Part shown: positions 37,174 through 46,750 of the stretch, in pieces | How the letters are laid out: every line of letters begins with the position of its first letter | Position numbering within the stretch: the first letter of the stretch is position 1 | Source: Opitutaceae bacterium | GTDB lineage: Bacteria; Verrucomicrobiota; Verrucomicrobiia; Opitutales; Opitutaceae | NCBI GenBank assembly: GCA_003151495.1 | Contig: PLXR01000114.1 | Span: forward strand, 49,121-113,120 | Direction of reading: 5' to 3' | Length of the DNA stretch: 64,000 bases | Made by a program: the position numbers and the translations under genes | Notes under the pieces: model-generated | Databases searched by the model: none | Told to the model about the DNA's origin: nothing | What the model saw: the letters and a program-made list of their open reading frames with translations, nothing else

Positions 37174-38370
37174 ATGCCCGCATTTCGCTCAAATCATGAA
37201 TTCAAATGGGAGATCCCGGCCAAGATGGTCCGGGCCCTTCCAATGGCCCTGGGATTTCTATCCGCGGCCCTTGCTTCGCCGGAGCGGTTGCGGCCGATCG
37301 AGCCGGGAGCGCGATGGGTGGATGACCAGGGCATCGCCATCAACGCGCACGGGGGTGGATTTCTTTTGCACTCCGGCCGTTTTTACTGGTACGGCCAGCA
37401 CATGGTTGCAGGGGACGCAGGCAACTCGGCGCAAGTCGGTGTTCATGCCTATTCCTCTGTGGACTTATGCGAATGGCACGACGAGGGGATAGCGCTTGCC
37501 GTTTCACCTGACCCCAAGAGCGAGATAGTCAAGGGGTGCCTCATTGAGAGGCCCAAGGTGATCTTCAATTCCCAAACAGGGGAATTTGTCATGTGGTTTC
37601 ACTTGGAGGAGAAGGGAAGGGGCTACTCCGCGGCCGAGGTCGGCATCGCCGTTGCGGAGGAGCCGGCCGGTCCTTTCCGGTTCGTCAAAGGCCTCAGGCC
37701 TAACGCGGGCCACTGGCCGAGGAATGTGCCCGAGAATTCGAAGAGGCCCCTAAGCCCCGGCGAGCGTGCGCGCCTTTCTGGGATTGCGATGAGCGGAGGC
37801 CCGATCGCCGACTTTCCCATCGACCTGGTTTATCGGCGCGATTTCGAGTCCGGGCAGATGTCGCGCGACTTGACCCTGTTCGTGGACGATGACGGCGCCG
37901 CGTACCTGGTCACCGCCTCCGAGGAGAATGCCACACTCCAGATCTCCCGCCTGACGGGTGATTTCCTGAACGTGACCGGGGACTTTGTCCGCGTCTTCCC
38001 AAACGGGTTCAATGAGGCCCCCGCAATCTTCAAGAGAAGGGGTCGCTATTTCATGTTTACCTCGGGGACGACGGGCTGGGCCCCCAATGCGTGCCGCCTT
38101 GCCGTGGCTGACTCGATTTGGGGGCCATGGAAACCGGTTGGGAACCCGTGCGTTGGAACGGCCGAACAGAAGGGCACGACGTTTGGTGCGCAGTCGACCT
38201 ATGTCCTCACCGTCCCCGGCCGAGCCAACCGATACGTTTTCATGGCCGATCGCTGGAAGCCGGAGAACCCAATCGATGGACGCTACATATGGCTTCCGCT
38301 GCGGTGGCGAGACGACCTGCCCGTTCTGGAATGGACGGATTCCTGGATCCCCACCCTAGGGCCAGACTGA
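37174..38370 (+). CDS. Glycoside hydrolase family 43-like secreted enzyme
   Basis: 398 aa (alternative ATG 37225 gives a clean signal peptide); five-bladed propeller-like motifs: FYWYGQH, RPKVIFNSQTGEFVMWFH, SRDLTLFVDDDGAAYLV, EAPAIFKRRGRYFMFTSGTTGW. Confidence 0.8.
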   Translation: MPAFRSNHEFKWEIPAKMVRALPMALGFLSAALASPERLRPIEPGARWVDDQGIAINAHGGGFLLHSGRFYWYGQHMVAGDAGNSAQVGVHAYSSVDLCEWHDEGIALAVSPDPKSEIVKGCLIERPKVIFNSQTGEFVMWFHLEEKGRGYSAAEVGIAVAEEPAGPFRFVKGLRPNAGHWPRNVPENSKRPLSPGERARLSGIAMSGGPIADFPIDLVYRRDFESGQMSRDLTLFVDDDGAAYLVTASEENATLQISRLTGDFLNVTGDFVRVFPNGFNEAPAIFKRRGRYFMFTSGTTGWAPNACRLAVADSIWGPWKPVGNPCVGTAEQKGTTFGAQSTYVLTVPGRANRYVFMADRWKPENPIDGRYIWLPLRWRDDLPVLEWTDSWIPTLGPD

Positions 38371-38933
38371 TTGCCGCTGGCTCAGATGGAGGCTCATATG
38401 GGCAGAGACTGCAGCTCATTCCACAAGTGGGTGGCAGCAATTTCTGCCGTCAGTCCATCGGTTCGTCCGATTTGACCCTGTCGACGTTTTGAGGCGGAGG
38501 ATAATTCAGCTTCTCACACACAACGGGATCGATTTCCGTGAACGAAATTGGCAACTCCTCCTCAAAGGCTTCTCTAATGGGGAGCGATCCGCCAGAGGCA
38601 TGGAAGCTCCTGGCGAAGCCGGAATTTGAAGGACCAGGAGGGATGACTGGCTTGCCGGTTCTGCGGCCTAATGGACCCGACGAACGGCGCCCAAAAACTT
38701 TGGGTCAGGCGGGCGCGTCTTCCGCGAGAGGGCCATGTCTTGCGGTGCGCCCGCCGTCCGGCTCTAATCCATGTCACACCACTTCGACCCAAAGAGGTGA
38801 ACCTTTGGGGGGAGCCGGCACCACGCGGCATCCCGGAGTCCTCCCGAATCACCTGGCTGGAGGAATCTACAGCGGAAACAACGCAGTGGGCACCCGAGCC
38901 AAGATCCGCTTCTTGGCTGGATCCGATCCCGCC

Positions 38934-40223
38934 CTAGGGAACGAACTGCACTCTGAAGTGTCGCTCCACCGGAATCGCTCCTTTTGAACGCAAAGCCTGG
39001 TCCGACTCATCCTTTGCCAGCAGAAAGTCGGCGGCGGCCACTGCGCCTTGATCGCCGGCTGCGCCGTGCCTCAGGTTGCGTTCGAGGAGCTGCACATTGC
39101 GACCCTCCTCACTGCCCCAAACCACCGGGTACGCCTTCCAGCGCATGGGCGTGTCGAGCAGGGCAAGATTGACGCCGCGGGCCAGCTCGGAGCCGGAGAA
39201 CGAGCCGATGACCTTGTCGTCGACCTGGACCTCGTAACGCCCCTTGGGAAGTCCACGCACAACGAGTTCTTCGGAATCCAAAGACTCGAGATCCGCTCCC
39301 GCAATCTGCGCAAGTTCCACGTTTGCATCCTTGAAGTTCAGCGGAAGGGGCGATGACTGGTCCAGTTCGTTCCACGTGATCAGGCCAGCCGACACCTTCA
39401 GGTCGCTCAGTTTCGCGTTCTCCGCCTTGGCCAACTTCGCCTCCTCTGCATCGATTTCCACGCGGCTGACCACCGCCGAAGCACCCAACGCCCGCAACAG
39501 CGTTGCGCCCATCAAGATATGTCCTGCCGGGCTTGGATGGACGCGATCGGGGAGCAGGTGGTGGGCGCGCTCCGGATCGTTGTGAACCGCGAGCTTGAGC
39601 CCCTCCGCCACCGAACCGCCGAAATCGACGACCGTGGCGTTCTGCTCGCGAGCTATCTCGGCAACGGCTTCGCCCATCTTCCGAAGCACATCCATGTAGC
39701 CGGGCTCAAAGTCAGGCGGACGCGCAACGTCATCGAACGGAGAGGAGCGGATCAGATAGATGCGGGCCCCTGGCAGCGCCTGCCTCACCTTTGCGACGAT
39801 CGCCCGGTAGCCGTCCGTGAACGATGCGAGGGTTGCAGGCTCGAGCCTCCTGTAATGCCCGTCGTTCATCCCAAGCATTATGGTGACGATGCTGGGCTTG
39901 TGGCGGATGACGTCGCGGTCGAGCCTCACGCGGACTTCCCCGGCGCCTCCTCCCTGAACGGTGTCTCCGCCGACGCCCGCGTTGTAGAAGCGGACGTCAA
40001 GTCCGGGGAAGCGGGTCCTACAATATTCCTCCACAAAACAGGCATACCCTCCGTCCTGGGTGATACTGTCGCCGTAAAACACCACGCGGTCCCCGTCGTG
40101 AATGGCGAATCCTGACTTCGGCTCATCGGCGGCGCATCGGGTGCCGGCGGCGAGGACTAGGGCGGCGGCGGCACACGCGAATTGGACGATCCTCTGGAAC
40201 TGGGCGGGTCTTTGGGGGTGCAT
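38934..40223 (-). CDS. Secreted SGNH/GDSL hydrolase
   Basis: 429 aa from ATG 40223 with signal peptide; VVFYGDSITQDGGY, GVGGDTVQGG, IMLGMNDGHY, DRVHPSPAGH. Confidence 0.88.
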   Translation of the reverse strand: MHPQRPAQFQRIVQFACAAAALVLAAGTRCAADEPKSGFAIHDGDRVVFYGDSITQDGGYACFVEEYCRTRFPGLDVRFYNAGVGGDTVQGGGAGEVRVRLDRDVIRHKPSIVTIMLGMNDGHYRRLEPATLASFTDGYRAIVAKVRQALPGARIYLIRSSPFDDVARPPDFEPGYMDVLRKMGEAVAEIAREQNATVVDFGGSVAEGLKLAVHNDPERAHHLLPDRVHPSPAGHILMGATLLRALGASAVVSRVEIDAEEAKLAKAENAKLSDLKVSAGLITWNELDQSSPLPLNFKDANVELAQIAGADLESLDSEELVVRGLPKGRYEVQVDDKVIGSFSGSELARGVNLALLDTPMRWKAYPVVWGSEEGRNVQLLERNLRHGAAGDQGAVAAADFLLAKDESDQALRSKGAIPVERHFRVQFVP

Positions 40224-40523
40224 AGGTAAAGCTCTGAACGCGTCGTCAATGGCAAGTCCTGGGGCGGCGGTCACGGCTCCGGGATGTCGTGAACCCCATA
40301 GTTCCCAATTCCGGCAGATTCGCAACGCCGGGGTTCGAAGCGCCAAGGGGAATTTCAATGCAGGTGCGCACAGCGTAGCTCGGCAGCTCCAGCCGACGAG
40401 CCTGCGGCTCCATTAGCCGAGGATGGCCGCCAGGTGCAGCTATCCCTCGGGAGTCTGCTTGAACGTGATGTCGGTCAGTCAGGATCGACCAGGTCCGGTC
40501 GGATCGGGACGAAGGGCATGATG

Positions 40524-40705
40524 GCATGAGTCGTAGTCCGTCGGGGTGGCTTCCGATTTCCCACAGTCCTGTTAGAAATCACAACTCCTGCCGACGGGGA
40601 GGCCTGATTTTGGGGGCGAACGCAACGACTCATGCCAGAGGCGTGTCGAACTCATACCGACCACCTTACAGGCCTGCGCGATTAATCATTCCAACGGATT
40701 TACAC
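40524..40705. repeat. Unclassified dispersed repeat, copy A
   Basis: ggcatgagtcg...gtcggggtggcttccgatttcccaca...gttagaaa...attccaacggatttac; shared in order with copy B. Confidence 0.6.
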
Positions 40706-40816
40706 GTGCAAACTGGCTGATCATGGCTTCGCAAGGGGGAATAGGTCATTACTTCGGATTTCCTGTCACCTTTCCTCTCGTTTCGGGCACTTGTTCAAAG
40801 CCATGATGAACGAACG

Positions 40817-42298
40817 ATGAGCGAGACAGAAGACAGCGATGCGATGTTAGTCATGGAGAGTCGGAAAGGGAGTCGCGGCGCATTCCGTCAGATTGTCGAA
40901 CGCTACCAGAACTTGGTTTGCTCCATTGCCTACAGTGGAACCGGGAGCGTGAGCCGCAGCGAGGATGTTGCTCAGGAGACCTTCCTGGCCGCGTGGACAC
41001 AGATCGATTCCCTGAAGGAACCTGAAAGGCTGCGGGGGTGGCTGTGTGGCATCGTGCGCAACCGCCTACACCGTGACCGCCGCGAAGGCCTCAATGAACC
41101 GGTACGCCGCGCCGTTGAACTTGAGTACGCACCCGATACTCCGACTCCTGAGGCAATGCCCTCCGATCAGGCGGTGAGCAGTGAGGAAGAGGCACTCCTC
41201 TGGCGCTCGGTCGAAAACATCCCGCCGCTCTATCGGGAGCCGCTCATCCTTTATTACCGGGAACACTGCTCGATCGAGAAGTTGGCGGCTTCCCTGGGGC
41301 TTTCTGAGGAAACGGCGAGGCAGCGGTTGTCGCGAGGCCGCAAGTTGCTGCAGGAGGAGGTGCAGTCCCAGGTTGAAAGCACCCTGCGCCGGACCGCCCC
41401 CGGCCGGGTCTTTTCCATGGCCGTCATCAACGCTCTTCCGATCGGCTCGGTTGCGGCCGCCGGAGCCGGGTTGGGCAAGGGCTCGGCACTAGCCAAATCC
41501 GGCCTAGCGGGAGGATTCTTCCTCATTTTGGCACCTTTTCTCGGAATCGTCGCCGGGTTGGCGGCGTACTGTATGGTTATCTGCGATGGCACGGCCAACC
41601 CAGTCCTGCGTCGTCGACGCATCGTTCCAATCCTCCTGGCCTGGGCCATCTACATTGGATTGGCGGTTATCGGTGAATGGTCCGTCCATCGGACGGTGAG
41701 GTATTTTGGGGGAGGGGACCGGGTCCATTTCGTGTCCTTGGCGTTCTTCTGGTGGCTCTTTGTGGCGGCCACGATCACTGTTCTGGTGGTCTATTTCCGC
41801 GGTCGCCTTGCGAACGGAGCGCGGGCAGGAGAAGCTGCGTTGGAACCCGCGCAACCGTTGCGGCGACGGACCCTGGTGGCGTTGGTGGTTGGATCCCACT
41901 TGGCCATGTTTTCCTGGCTGATCGTCCTCGCTTGGCGCTGCGCCGATCGCACTGGGGTGGCGCTCGCTTTGTGTGTCATGCTCGTGCTCGCATTTTTTGC
42001 CTATTTTCAGGGCCGGGGAAAATCGGGCGCCGCTTTGGGGCGCGCTGCGAGCATTCAATCCGGCTTGATGGCGGCTGCCCTCCTGCTGCTTCTAAACGGG
42101 CGCCTGAATGTCTGGATGGCTGTTAGGCACGCCGTCGAGGGCGCGGAGGCCGATCATGCTTTGCCGACTTGGCTCGTTCCCGTCCTCACCGTGGCGCTGG
42201 TGCTCTGGGTTGCGTTTCTCTTTGTCCTATTCCGGCCCAGCAGGCGCCAGACCTCGACCATTTTTGGTTGGTTGTCTGGCCTTGGATCGCGGCATTAG
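40817..42298 (+). CDS. ECF-type sigma factor fused to a polytopic membrane domain
   Basis: 493 aa; sigma r2 (SRSEDVAQETFLAAWTQI...RLRGWLCGIVRNR), r4 (IPPLYREPLILYYREHCSIEKLAASLGLSEETARQRLSRGR), then multiple hydrophobic segments. Confidence 0.87.
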   Translation: MSETEDSDAMLVMESRKGSRGAFRQIVERYQNLVCSIAYSGTGSVSRSEDVAQETFLAAWTQIDSLKEPERLRGWLCGIVRNRLHRDRREGLNEPVRRAVELEYAPDTPTPEAMPSDQAVSSEEEALLWRSVENIPPLYREPLILYYREHCSIEKLAASLGLSEETARQRLSRGRKLLQEEVQSQVESTLRRTAPGRVFSMAVINALPIGSVAAAGAGLGKGSALAKSGLAGGFFLILAPFLGIVAGLAAYCMVICDGTANPVLRRRRIVPILLAWAIYIGLAVIGEWSVHRTVRYFGGGDRVHFVSLAFFWWLFVAATITVLVVYFRGRLANGARAGEAALEPAQPLRRRTLVALVVGSHLAMFSWLIVLAWRCADRTGVALALCVMLVLAFFAYFQGRGKSGAALGRAASIQSGLMAAALLLLLNGRLNVWMAVRHAVEGAEADHALPTWLVPVLTVALVLWVAFLFVLFRPSRRQTSTIFGWLSGLGSRH

Positions 42299-42374
42299 GA
42301 GCTGCGAAACCGTGCTGTAAGAGAATAGCGATGCGATAGCCGATTGCACGAAGTTCGAAAGAAACTAATCCCTC

Positions 42375-43208
42375 ATGAAAACACCCTCAATCATGCGCAT
42401 GACCTGCTTCACCTGGGTCATGTTTATGGCAGTCGACTTCGTCGTCGGAGTCTTGTTTCCCATGAAGCAGATTGCCGGACATAATGTTCTGGCATGGTCG
42501 TCTGGGGCAAACGCGATTGTGGCGGTCTCGGTTGGCTTCCTTGCCTCGAGCGCCCCGTGGCGCAGGCTGCAACTGGCGTTGGCGCTTTCAGCCGTCCCGT
42601 TGGCCATACAAGTCGTCAATGTCATCGAGGGCGTAATCTTCCTTAAGGTAGACACGGTGATATTGTGGAGTCTCGCAGCATCTCCCCTGAAATACGCGCT
42701 CATCGTACCGCTCTGGGCCGCTATCTTCCGTCCGGCGGCAGATTCTCCGCCGCGTTATCCTGTGCTTCCCACACGCACCATCGGCGGTATGCTCTGGCGT
42801 TTCGTTCTTTGCGATTTCATCTATTTGATCATCTATTTCGTCGCCGGCATTTTTGTGATCAGCCTGCCGTTCGTACGGGATTTTTATGCAACCCAAACCA
42901 TGCCATCGCTCGGTCAGGTCGTAGCCTTGCAACTGCTCCTGCGTGGTCCGGTATTCGTCGGCGTCTGCGCTCTGCTGGCGCGTATGATGGGCCGACCCGG
43001 ACTCTTTGCGGCCGTCACCGTCGGCCTATCCTTCACCCTAATCAGCGGGGTGGCTCCTTTGATCCAGCCCAGCCCTTTCTTCCCCGACCCGGTTCGTTGG
43101 GTTCATTTTTGCGAAGTCACCGGTTCCAATTTGTTGTTTGGCATCGTGGTCGCCTTAATATGGCCGAAAAGACCGGCCGCCGAACTACCCGAGTCCGCTG
43201 CCGCCTGA
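42375..43208 (+). CDS. Polytopic membrane protein, unknown
   Basis: 277 aa ORF with several hydrophobic segments, spaced directly after the sigma gene on the same strand. Confidence 0.65.
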   Translation: MKTPSIMRMTCFTWVMFMAVDFVVGVLFPMKQIAGHNVLAWSSGANAIVAVSVGFLASSAPWRRLQLALALSAVPLAIQVVNVIEGVIFLKVDTVILWSLAASPLKYALIVPLWAAIFRPAADSPPRYPVLPTRTIGGMLWRFVLCDFIYLIIYFVAGIFVISLPFVRDFYATQTMPSLGQVVALQLLLRGPVFVGVCALLARMMGRPGLFAAVTVGLSFTLISGVAPLIQPSPFFPDPVRWVHFCEVTGSNLLFGIVVALIWPKRPAAELPESAAA

Positions 43209-43276
43209 CCCGGAGCTTTTCTGGTTCCTCCACTATCGCCTAGACCGTTCGACGGATCCAATTTCTAACAAAGACG

Positions 43277-43798
43277 ATGAACGCTTTCGCCGAATTGCTC
43301 AAAGGTTGGGAATCCTTCTATCTGGCGGTTGCCACGGCCGCTGCGACGCTAATGGGGCTGCTTTTCGTTGCGCTTTCGATCAATATGCAGCTCCTGCGTG
43401 GGCCAGACGGCACACATCATCGCGAGACCGCCGTCCGTACCTTTGGGGATTTTCTGTTCGTACTGATGCTTTCCTTGGTTTTTTTGATTCCGAATCAGGA
43501 GCCCATCGGATTTGCCGTCTCGCCATTTGTTCTAGGCATTGTTCGCGGGGCATCTCTAGTCCGGCAAGCCTTGAAAGCTCGCCGCGCCGCCACAAACCGG
43601 CCCAGCACCGCCCTCGTTGTCCGGGAATACGCGCTGCCTCTATTGGCCTCGGTCGGTTTGATTGTGGCGACCATTCGGATTCTTAGTGGGCACTTCAACG
43701 CGGTGTTCCTTTTGGTAGGAGTAGTCTCTGTTATGCTTGTCACCGCATGCTTGAACGCCTGGTCTCTACTTCTGCAGCAATCGGGTGCGGAGGAATAG
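43277..43798 (+). CDS. Small membrane protein, unknown
   Basis: 173 aa with about four hydrophobic segments; same strand as upstream genes. Confidence 0.65.
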   Translation: MNAFAELLKGWESFYLAVATAAATLMGLLFVALSINMQLLRGPDGTHHRETAVRTFGDFLFVLMLSLVFLIPNQEPIGFAVSPFVLGIVRGASLVRQALKARRAATNRPSTALVVREYALPLLASVGLIVATIRILSGHFNAVFLLVGVVSVMLVTACLNAWSLLLQQSGAEE

Positions 43799-44023
43799 GT
43801 CGCGCCAATTGACCTTAACCCTTCCGCTGAATAGCTAGTGGCCAGGACAAAGCGGGCATTGAGAACATGTGTTCGAACGAGCGTGCCTTTCGCAACGGGT
43901 GGTCGAAAACCCACCCATCTCTAGACACTGCATCGAAGGTAACCGGCCCGGCGGGCTGCGCACCCTATGTCTCAGGGCTGTCGAGACGAAGCGGGATCTT
44001 GTACGGTATCATTGACCGGCAGT

Positions 44024-44809
44024 TCATCCTTTTTCCTTTTTCGCGGCGAAAAGCCAATATCCAGCGACGGTAAATAGAAGGAAATAGCCAATCGCTATAG
44101 CGTGGAGATTGATGTCAGGGATTGCCACTTTTCCCCCGGAGCTGTCCTTCAGGAAATCGACCATACAATAGGTGTAGGGAACGAGAAAATTGTATCTCCA
44201 GGAGAGCGCCGCAAGAGCTCCCACCCAGATCACGAATCCGACGCCGACCGGTACCAGGAAATTCCTGAACCTTAAGCTGATGAGATACTGGAGCGCGACT
44301 ATGGGAAGGCAGTCGATAAAGAACATCCCGTCCTCGTTGAGGAAACTCCCAAATGGGATAGGTGCTCGTGGGTAGGGTACACCGGCGACAAGTAGGTAGG
44401 GAATGACCGCCGACAAATAGATCCCTAGGTTAAAGAGGACTAGGAATTGCACCAACAGCAGGAGAATGACTGCGAATTTGGAAAAAAAGATTGTCGCAGT
44501 GCTCATTGGAAGCGCGTGCACCTGCTTCCAAGCGTTGTTCTTGTACTCGATCTGAGTTATCAAGCTCGTGGCTAGGACCGCGCCCATGGGCAGAAAGAAG
44601 ATGGCCATTGATTCCCATGAATTTTTCCACAGCAGGGTCCAGAAGCCCTCGGCGGCATAGATTTCATGGAGTTTTTCGCGGCGCACGAGGCGCGCGATGA
44701 TGACAATCGACGGCGTGAACAATCCCCCAACCACGACGAGCCATGAAGAAAGGCTGCGTCGGCTCTTTAGCCACTCGCTTTGAAAACTGTTAGTGAAGGG
44801 TAGATTCAC
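44024..44809 (-). CDS. ABC-2 type transporter permease (BcrB/lantibiotic-immunity-like)
   Basis: 261 aa with six-ish hydrophobic segments; 5 bp downstream of the ATPase gene; FQSEWLKSRRSLSSWLV N-terminus. Confidence 0.78.
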   Translation of the reverse strand: MNLPFTNSFQSEWLKSRRSLSSWLVVVGGLFTPSIVIIARLVRREKLHEIYAAEGFWTLLWKNSWESMAIFFLPMGAVLATSLITQIEYKNNAWKQVHALPMSTATIFFSKFAVILLLLVQFLVLFNLGIYLSAVIPYLLVAGVPYPRAPIPFGSFLNEDGMFFIDCLPIVALQYLISLRFRNFLVPVGVGFVIWVGALAALSWRYNFLVPYTYCMVDFLKDSSGGKVAIPDINLHAIAIGYFLLFTVAGYWLFAAKKEKG

Positions 44810-44814
44810 GGGCG

Positions 44815-45717
44815 CTAGGACACCAAATTCATAAAAATCTTCTCTAGATCATTCTTCACGACCTCGATCTCGCAAACGTCCACTCCCTGAATAATTAGAC
44901 TGCGATTGATCATAGCTATGGCTTCGCCCGAAATGGCAGGCAGGATTACCCTCCCGCCGTGGGAATGCGCCTTAGGATAGAGCTGGGATACGATCTGAAG
45001 GGTCTTGGCGATATCACTTACACACAGTGAAACCGACAAAACCTGTAGTTGCCGTCTCTTCAACTCCTCGAGCTCGCCTTGGAAAACCAGCCTTCCCTTG
45101 GCGATAATTCCCAGATGGGTAACAACCTTTTCGACCTCAGAAAGCACGTGGCTAGATACGATAATGGTGATTCCGTTGTTCCGGTTCAGCGTCCGCAGAA
45201 GCTCACGAATCTCGATGATTCCATTGGGATCCAGCCCATTGGTCGGTTCGTCCAGAAAGACCAGGGACGGCGTGTGGAGGAGAGCCATTGCGATGCCCAG
45301 TCTCTGTTTCATTCCCAGCGAAAAGCGGCCTGAATTCTTGTTTCCCGTGTTAGATAAGCCGACCAATCCCAGCACGTGATGAATGTTGTTCTTTGGGCAC
45401 TGATACACCTTTTGGAGCAACGCCAGATTTTCGGTCGCGGTAAGATGCTCGTAGAGTGAAGGGCTTTCCACCAACGAACCCACACTCCTCAGGATGTCGA
45501 CTCGCTGAGCTTCAAAATCCTTCCCGAAGATCGATATCGAGCCTTTCTGTTTTCTGAGGAGTCCCAGCAGCAATCTCAATGTGGTGGTCTTGCCTGCGCC
45601 ATTCGGCCCCAGAAAGCCGTATATGCACCCCTCTGGTACCTGAAGATTGATCCCGTTGAGGACGGACTCATCGTTCGTATATCTGTGGACTAAGTCCGCT
45701 GTTTCTACGCAGTACAT
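44815..45717 (-). CDS. ABC transporter ATP-binding protein (BcrA-like)
   Basis: 300 aa; Walker A GPNGAGKTTTL, FSLGMKQRLGIAMALL, Walker B LVFLDEPTNGLDPNG. Confidence 0.93.
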   Translation of the reverse strand: MYCVETADLVHRYTNDESVLNGINLQVPEGCIYGFLGPNGAGKTTTLRLLLGLLRKQKGSISIFGKDFEAQRVDILRSVGSLVESPSLYEHLTATENLALLQKVYQCPKNNIHHVLGLVGLSNTGNKNSGRFSLGMKQRLGIAMALLHTPSLVFLDEPTNGLDPNGIIEIRELLRTLNRNNGITIIVSSHVLSEVEKVVTHLGIIAKGRLVFQGELEELKRRQLQVLSVSLCVSDIAKTLQIVSQLYPKAHSHGGRVILPAISGEAIAMINRSLIIQGVDVCEIEVVKNDLEKIFMNLVS

Positions 45718-45959
45718 GTGATGAGGATTCCTAAGAGGAGACCACGTTGTCTATTCCACAACTGGATTGAGTGAGAATTGTGAAGGGCGGCTGTACGCAC
45801 TGAGGAGCGGTTGTATCAGACAGAGCAGGGGCGACGTTAGCCAAGTCGAATGATAGCGGGCCGACTATTATCGATTCGTCTTCAAACAACGAGGACCACA
45901 CAGGGAAATCAAAAGGCTGTTACTTTTCAGTCAGGTTAGGAGCATGGTTCCGGTGTGAG

Positions 45960-45979
45960 CCCAAAAGGACCCTTTTGGG
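45960..45979. other. Perfect 9-bp inverted repeat (CCCAAAAGG-AC-CCTTTTGGG)
   Basis: Direct reading, in the gap between the divergent ABC and GNAT genes. Confidence 0.6.
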
Positions 45980-46058
45980 AACGCTAGGAGAGTCTGATTC
46001 GCCTTTCAGTTTGGGATGCCATGCCCAACATCCTGCGGAAGGATAGAGCGACTGCACT

Positions 46059-46538
46059 ATGACCATCAGTTACCTTTCCGACCAACCGGCTTTTGCCTCG
46101 GTTTTGGCACCCGAAATTGCTGCGCATTGGCAGCCATACCTTCCGGACGAGACGCTCGAAAATCGCTTGGCGAAACTTCATGCGCACATGAGTACCGATA
46201 CACTTCCAATAGCGTGGGTAGCCCACAATGGTGGTGAGGTATTGGGAACCGCGGCCCTCAGGATTCATGACTTGGAGGGTCGCGAGGATCTAACGCCATG
46301 GCTTGGCGGCGTTTTTGTTCGGCGCCAATTTCGTAGACTTGGAGTTGCTTCAGCGTTGTGCCGCGTGGCTGAAGAGAAAGCTTGGGCTCTAGGGTTCGAT
46401 CGATTGTTTCTGTTTACCCTAGACCACCAGTCGCTCTACGGGCGCCTTGGGTGGTCATATTTTAAACCGGCTGTTTGGCGAGGTCACAAAAGCGAAATCA
46501 TGGTCAAACGTCCCGAGGCGGCCAACCGCAGTGCCTAA
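46059..46538 (+). CDS. GNAT family N-acetyltransferase
   Basis: 159 aa; LTPWLGGVFVRRQFRRLGVASALCRVAEEKAWALGFDRLFLFT...LYGRLGW. Confidence 0.88.
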   Translation: MTISYLSDQPAFASVLAPEIAAHWQPYLPDETLENRLAKLHAHMSTDTLPIAWVAHNGGEVLGTAALRIHDLEGREDLTPWLGGVFVRRQFRRLGVASALCRVAEEKAWALGFDRLFLFTLDHQSLYGRLGWSYFKPAVWRGHKSEIMVKRPEAANRSA

Positions 46539-46591
46539 AGTGGTCGATTCTGCTCCGACGCACCGGATTCTAGAGGGCCTAAGTGAGTTCA

Positions 46592-46670
46592 GGGGACAGG
46601 GATCCAATTCGATTGATCCGGTCAAGGGGCAACAATATTTAACCTTGGTCGTATTGGACACCATTGTCCC
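46592..46670. repeat. Imperfect inverted repeat, possibly a REP/Y1-transposase-associated remnant
   Basis: Arms ggggacagggatccaat (46592-46608) and attggacaccattgtccc (46653-46670). Confidence 0.4.
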
Positions 46671-46750
46671 GGCGTTTAACCCGGACTTGAGACCACCGGC
46701 AATTCTCCCGAATTAACAACCAAGCCGAGCATCAGTCCTGTAATACCCCC

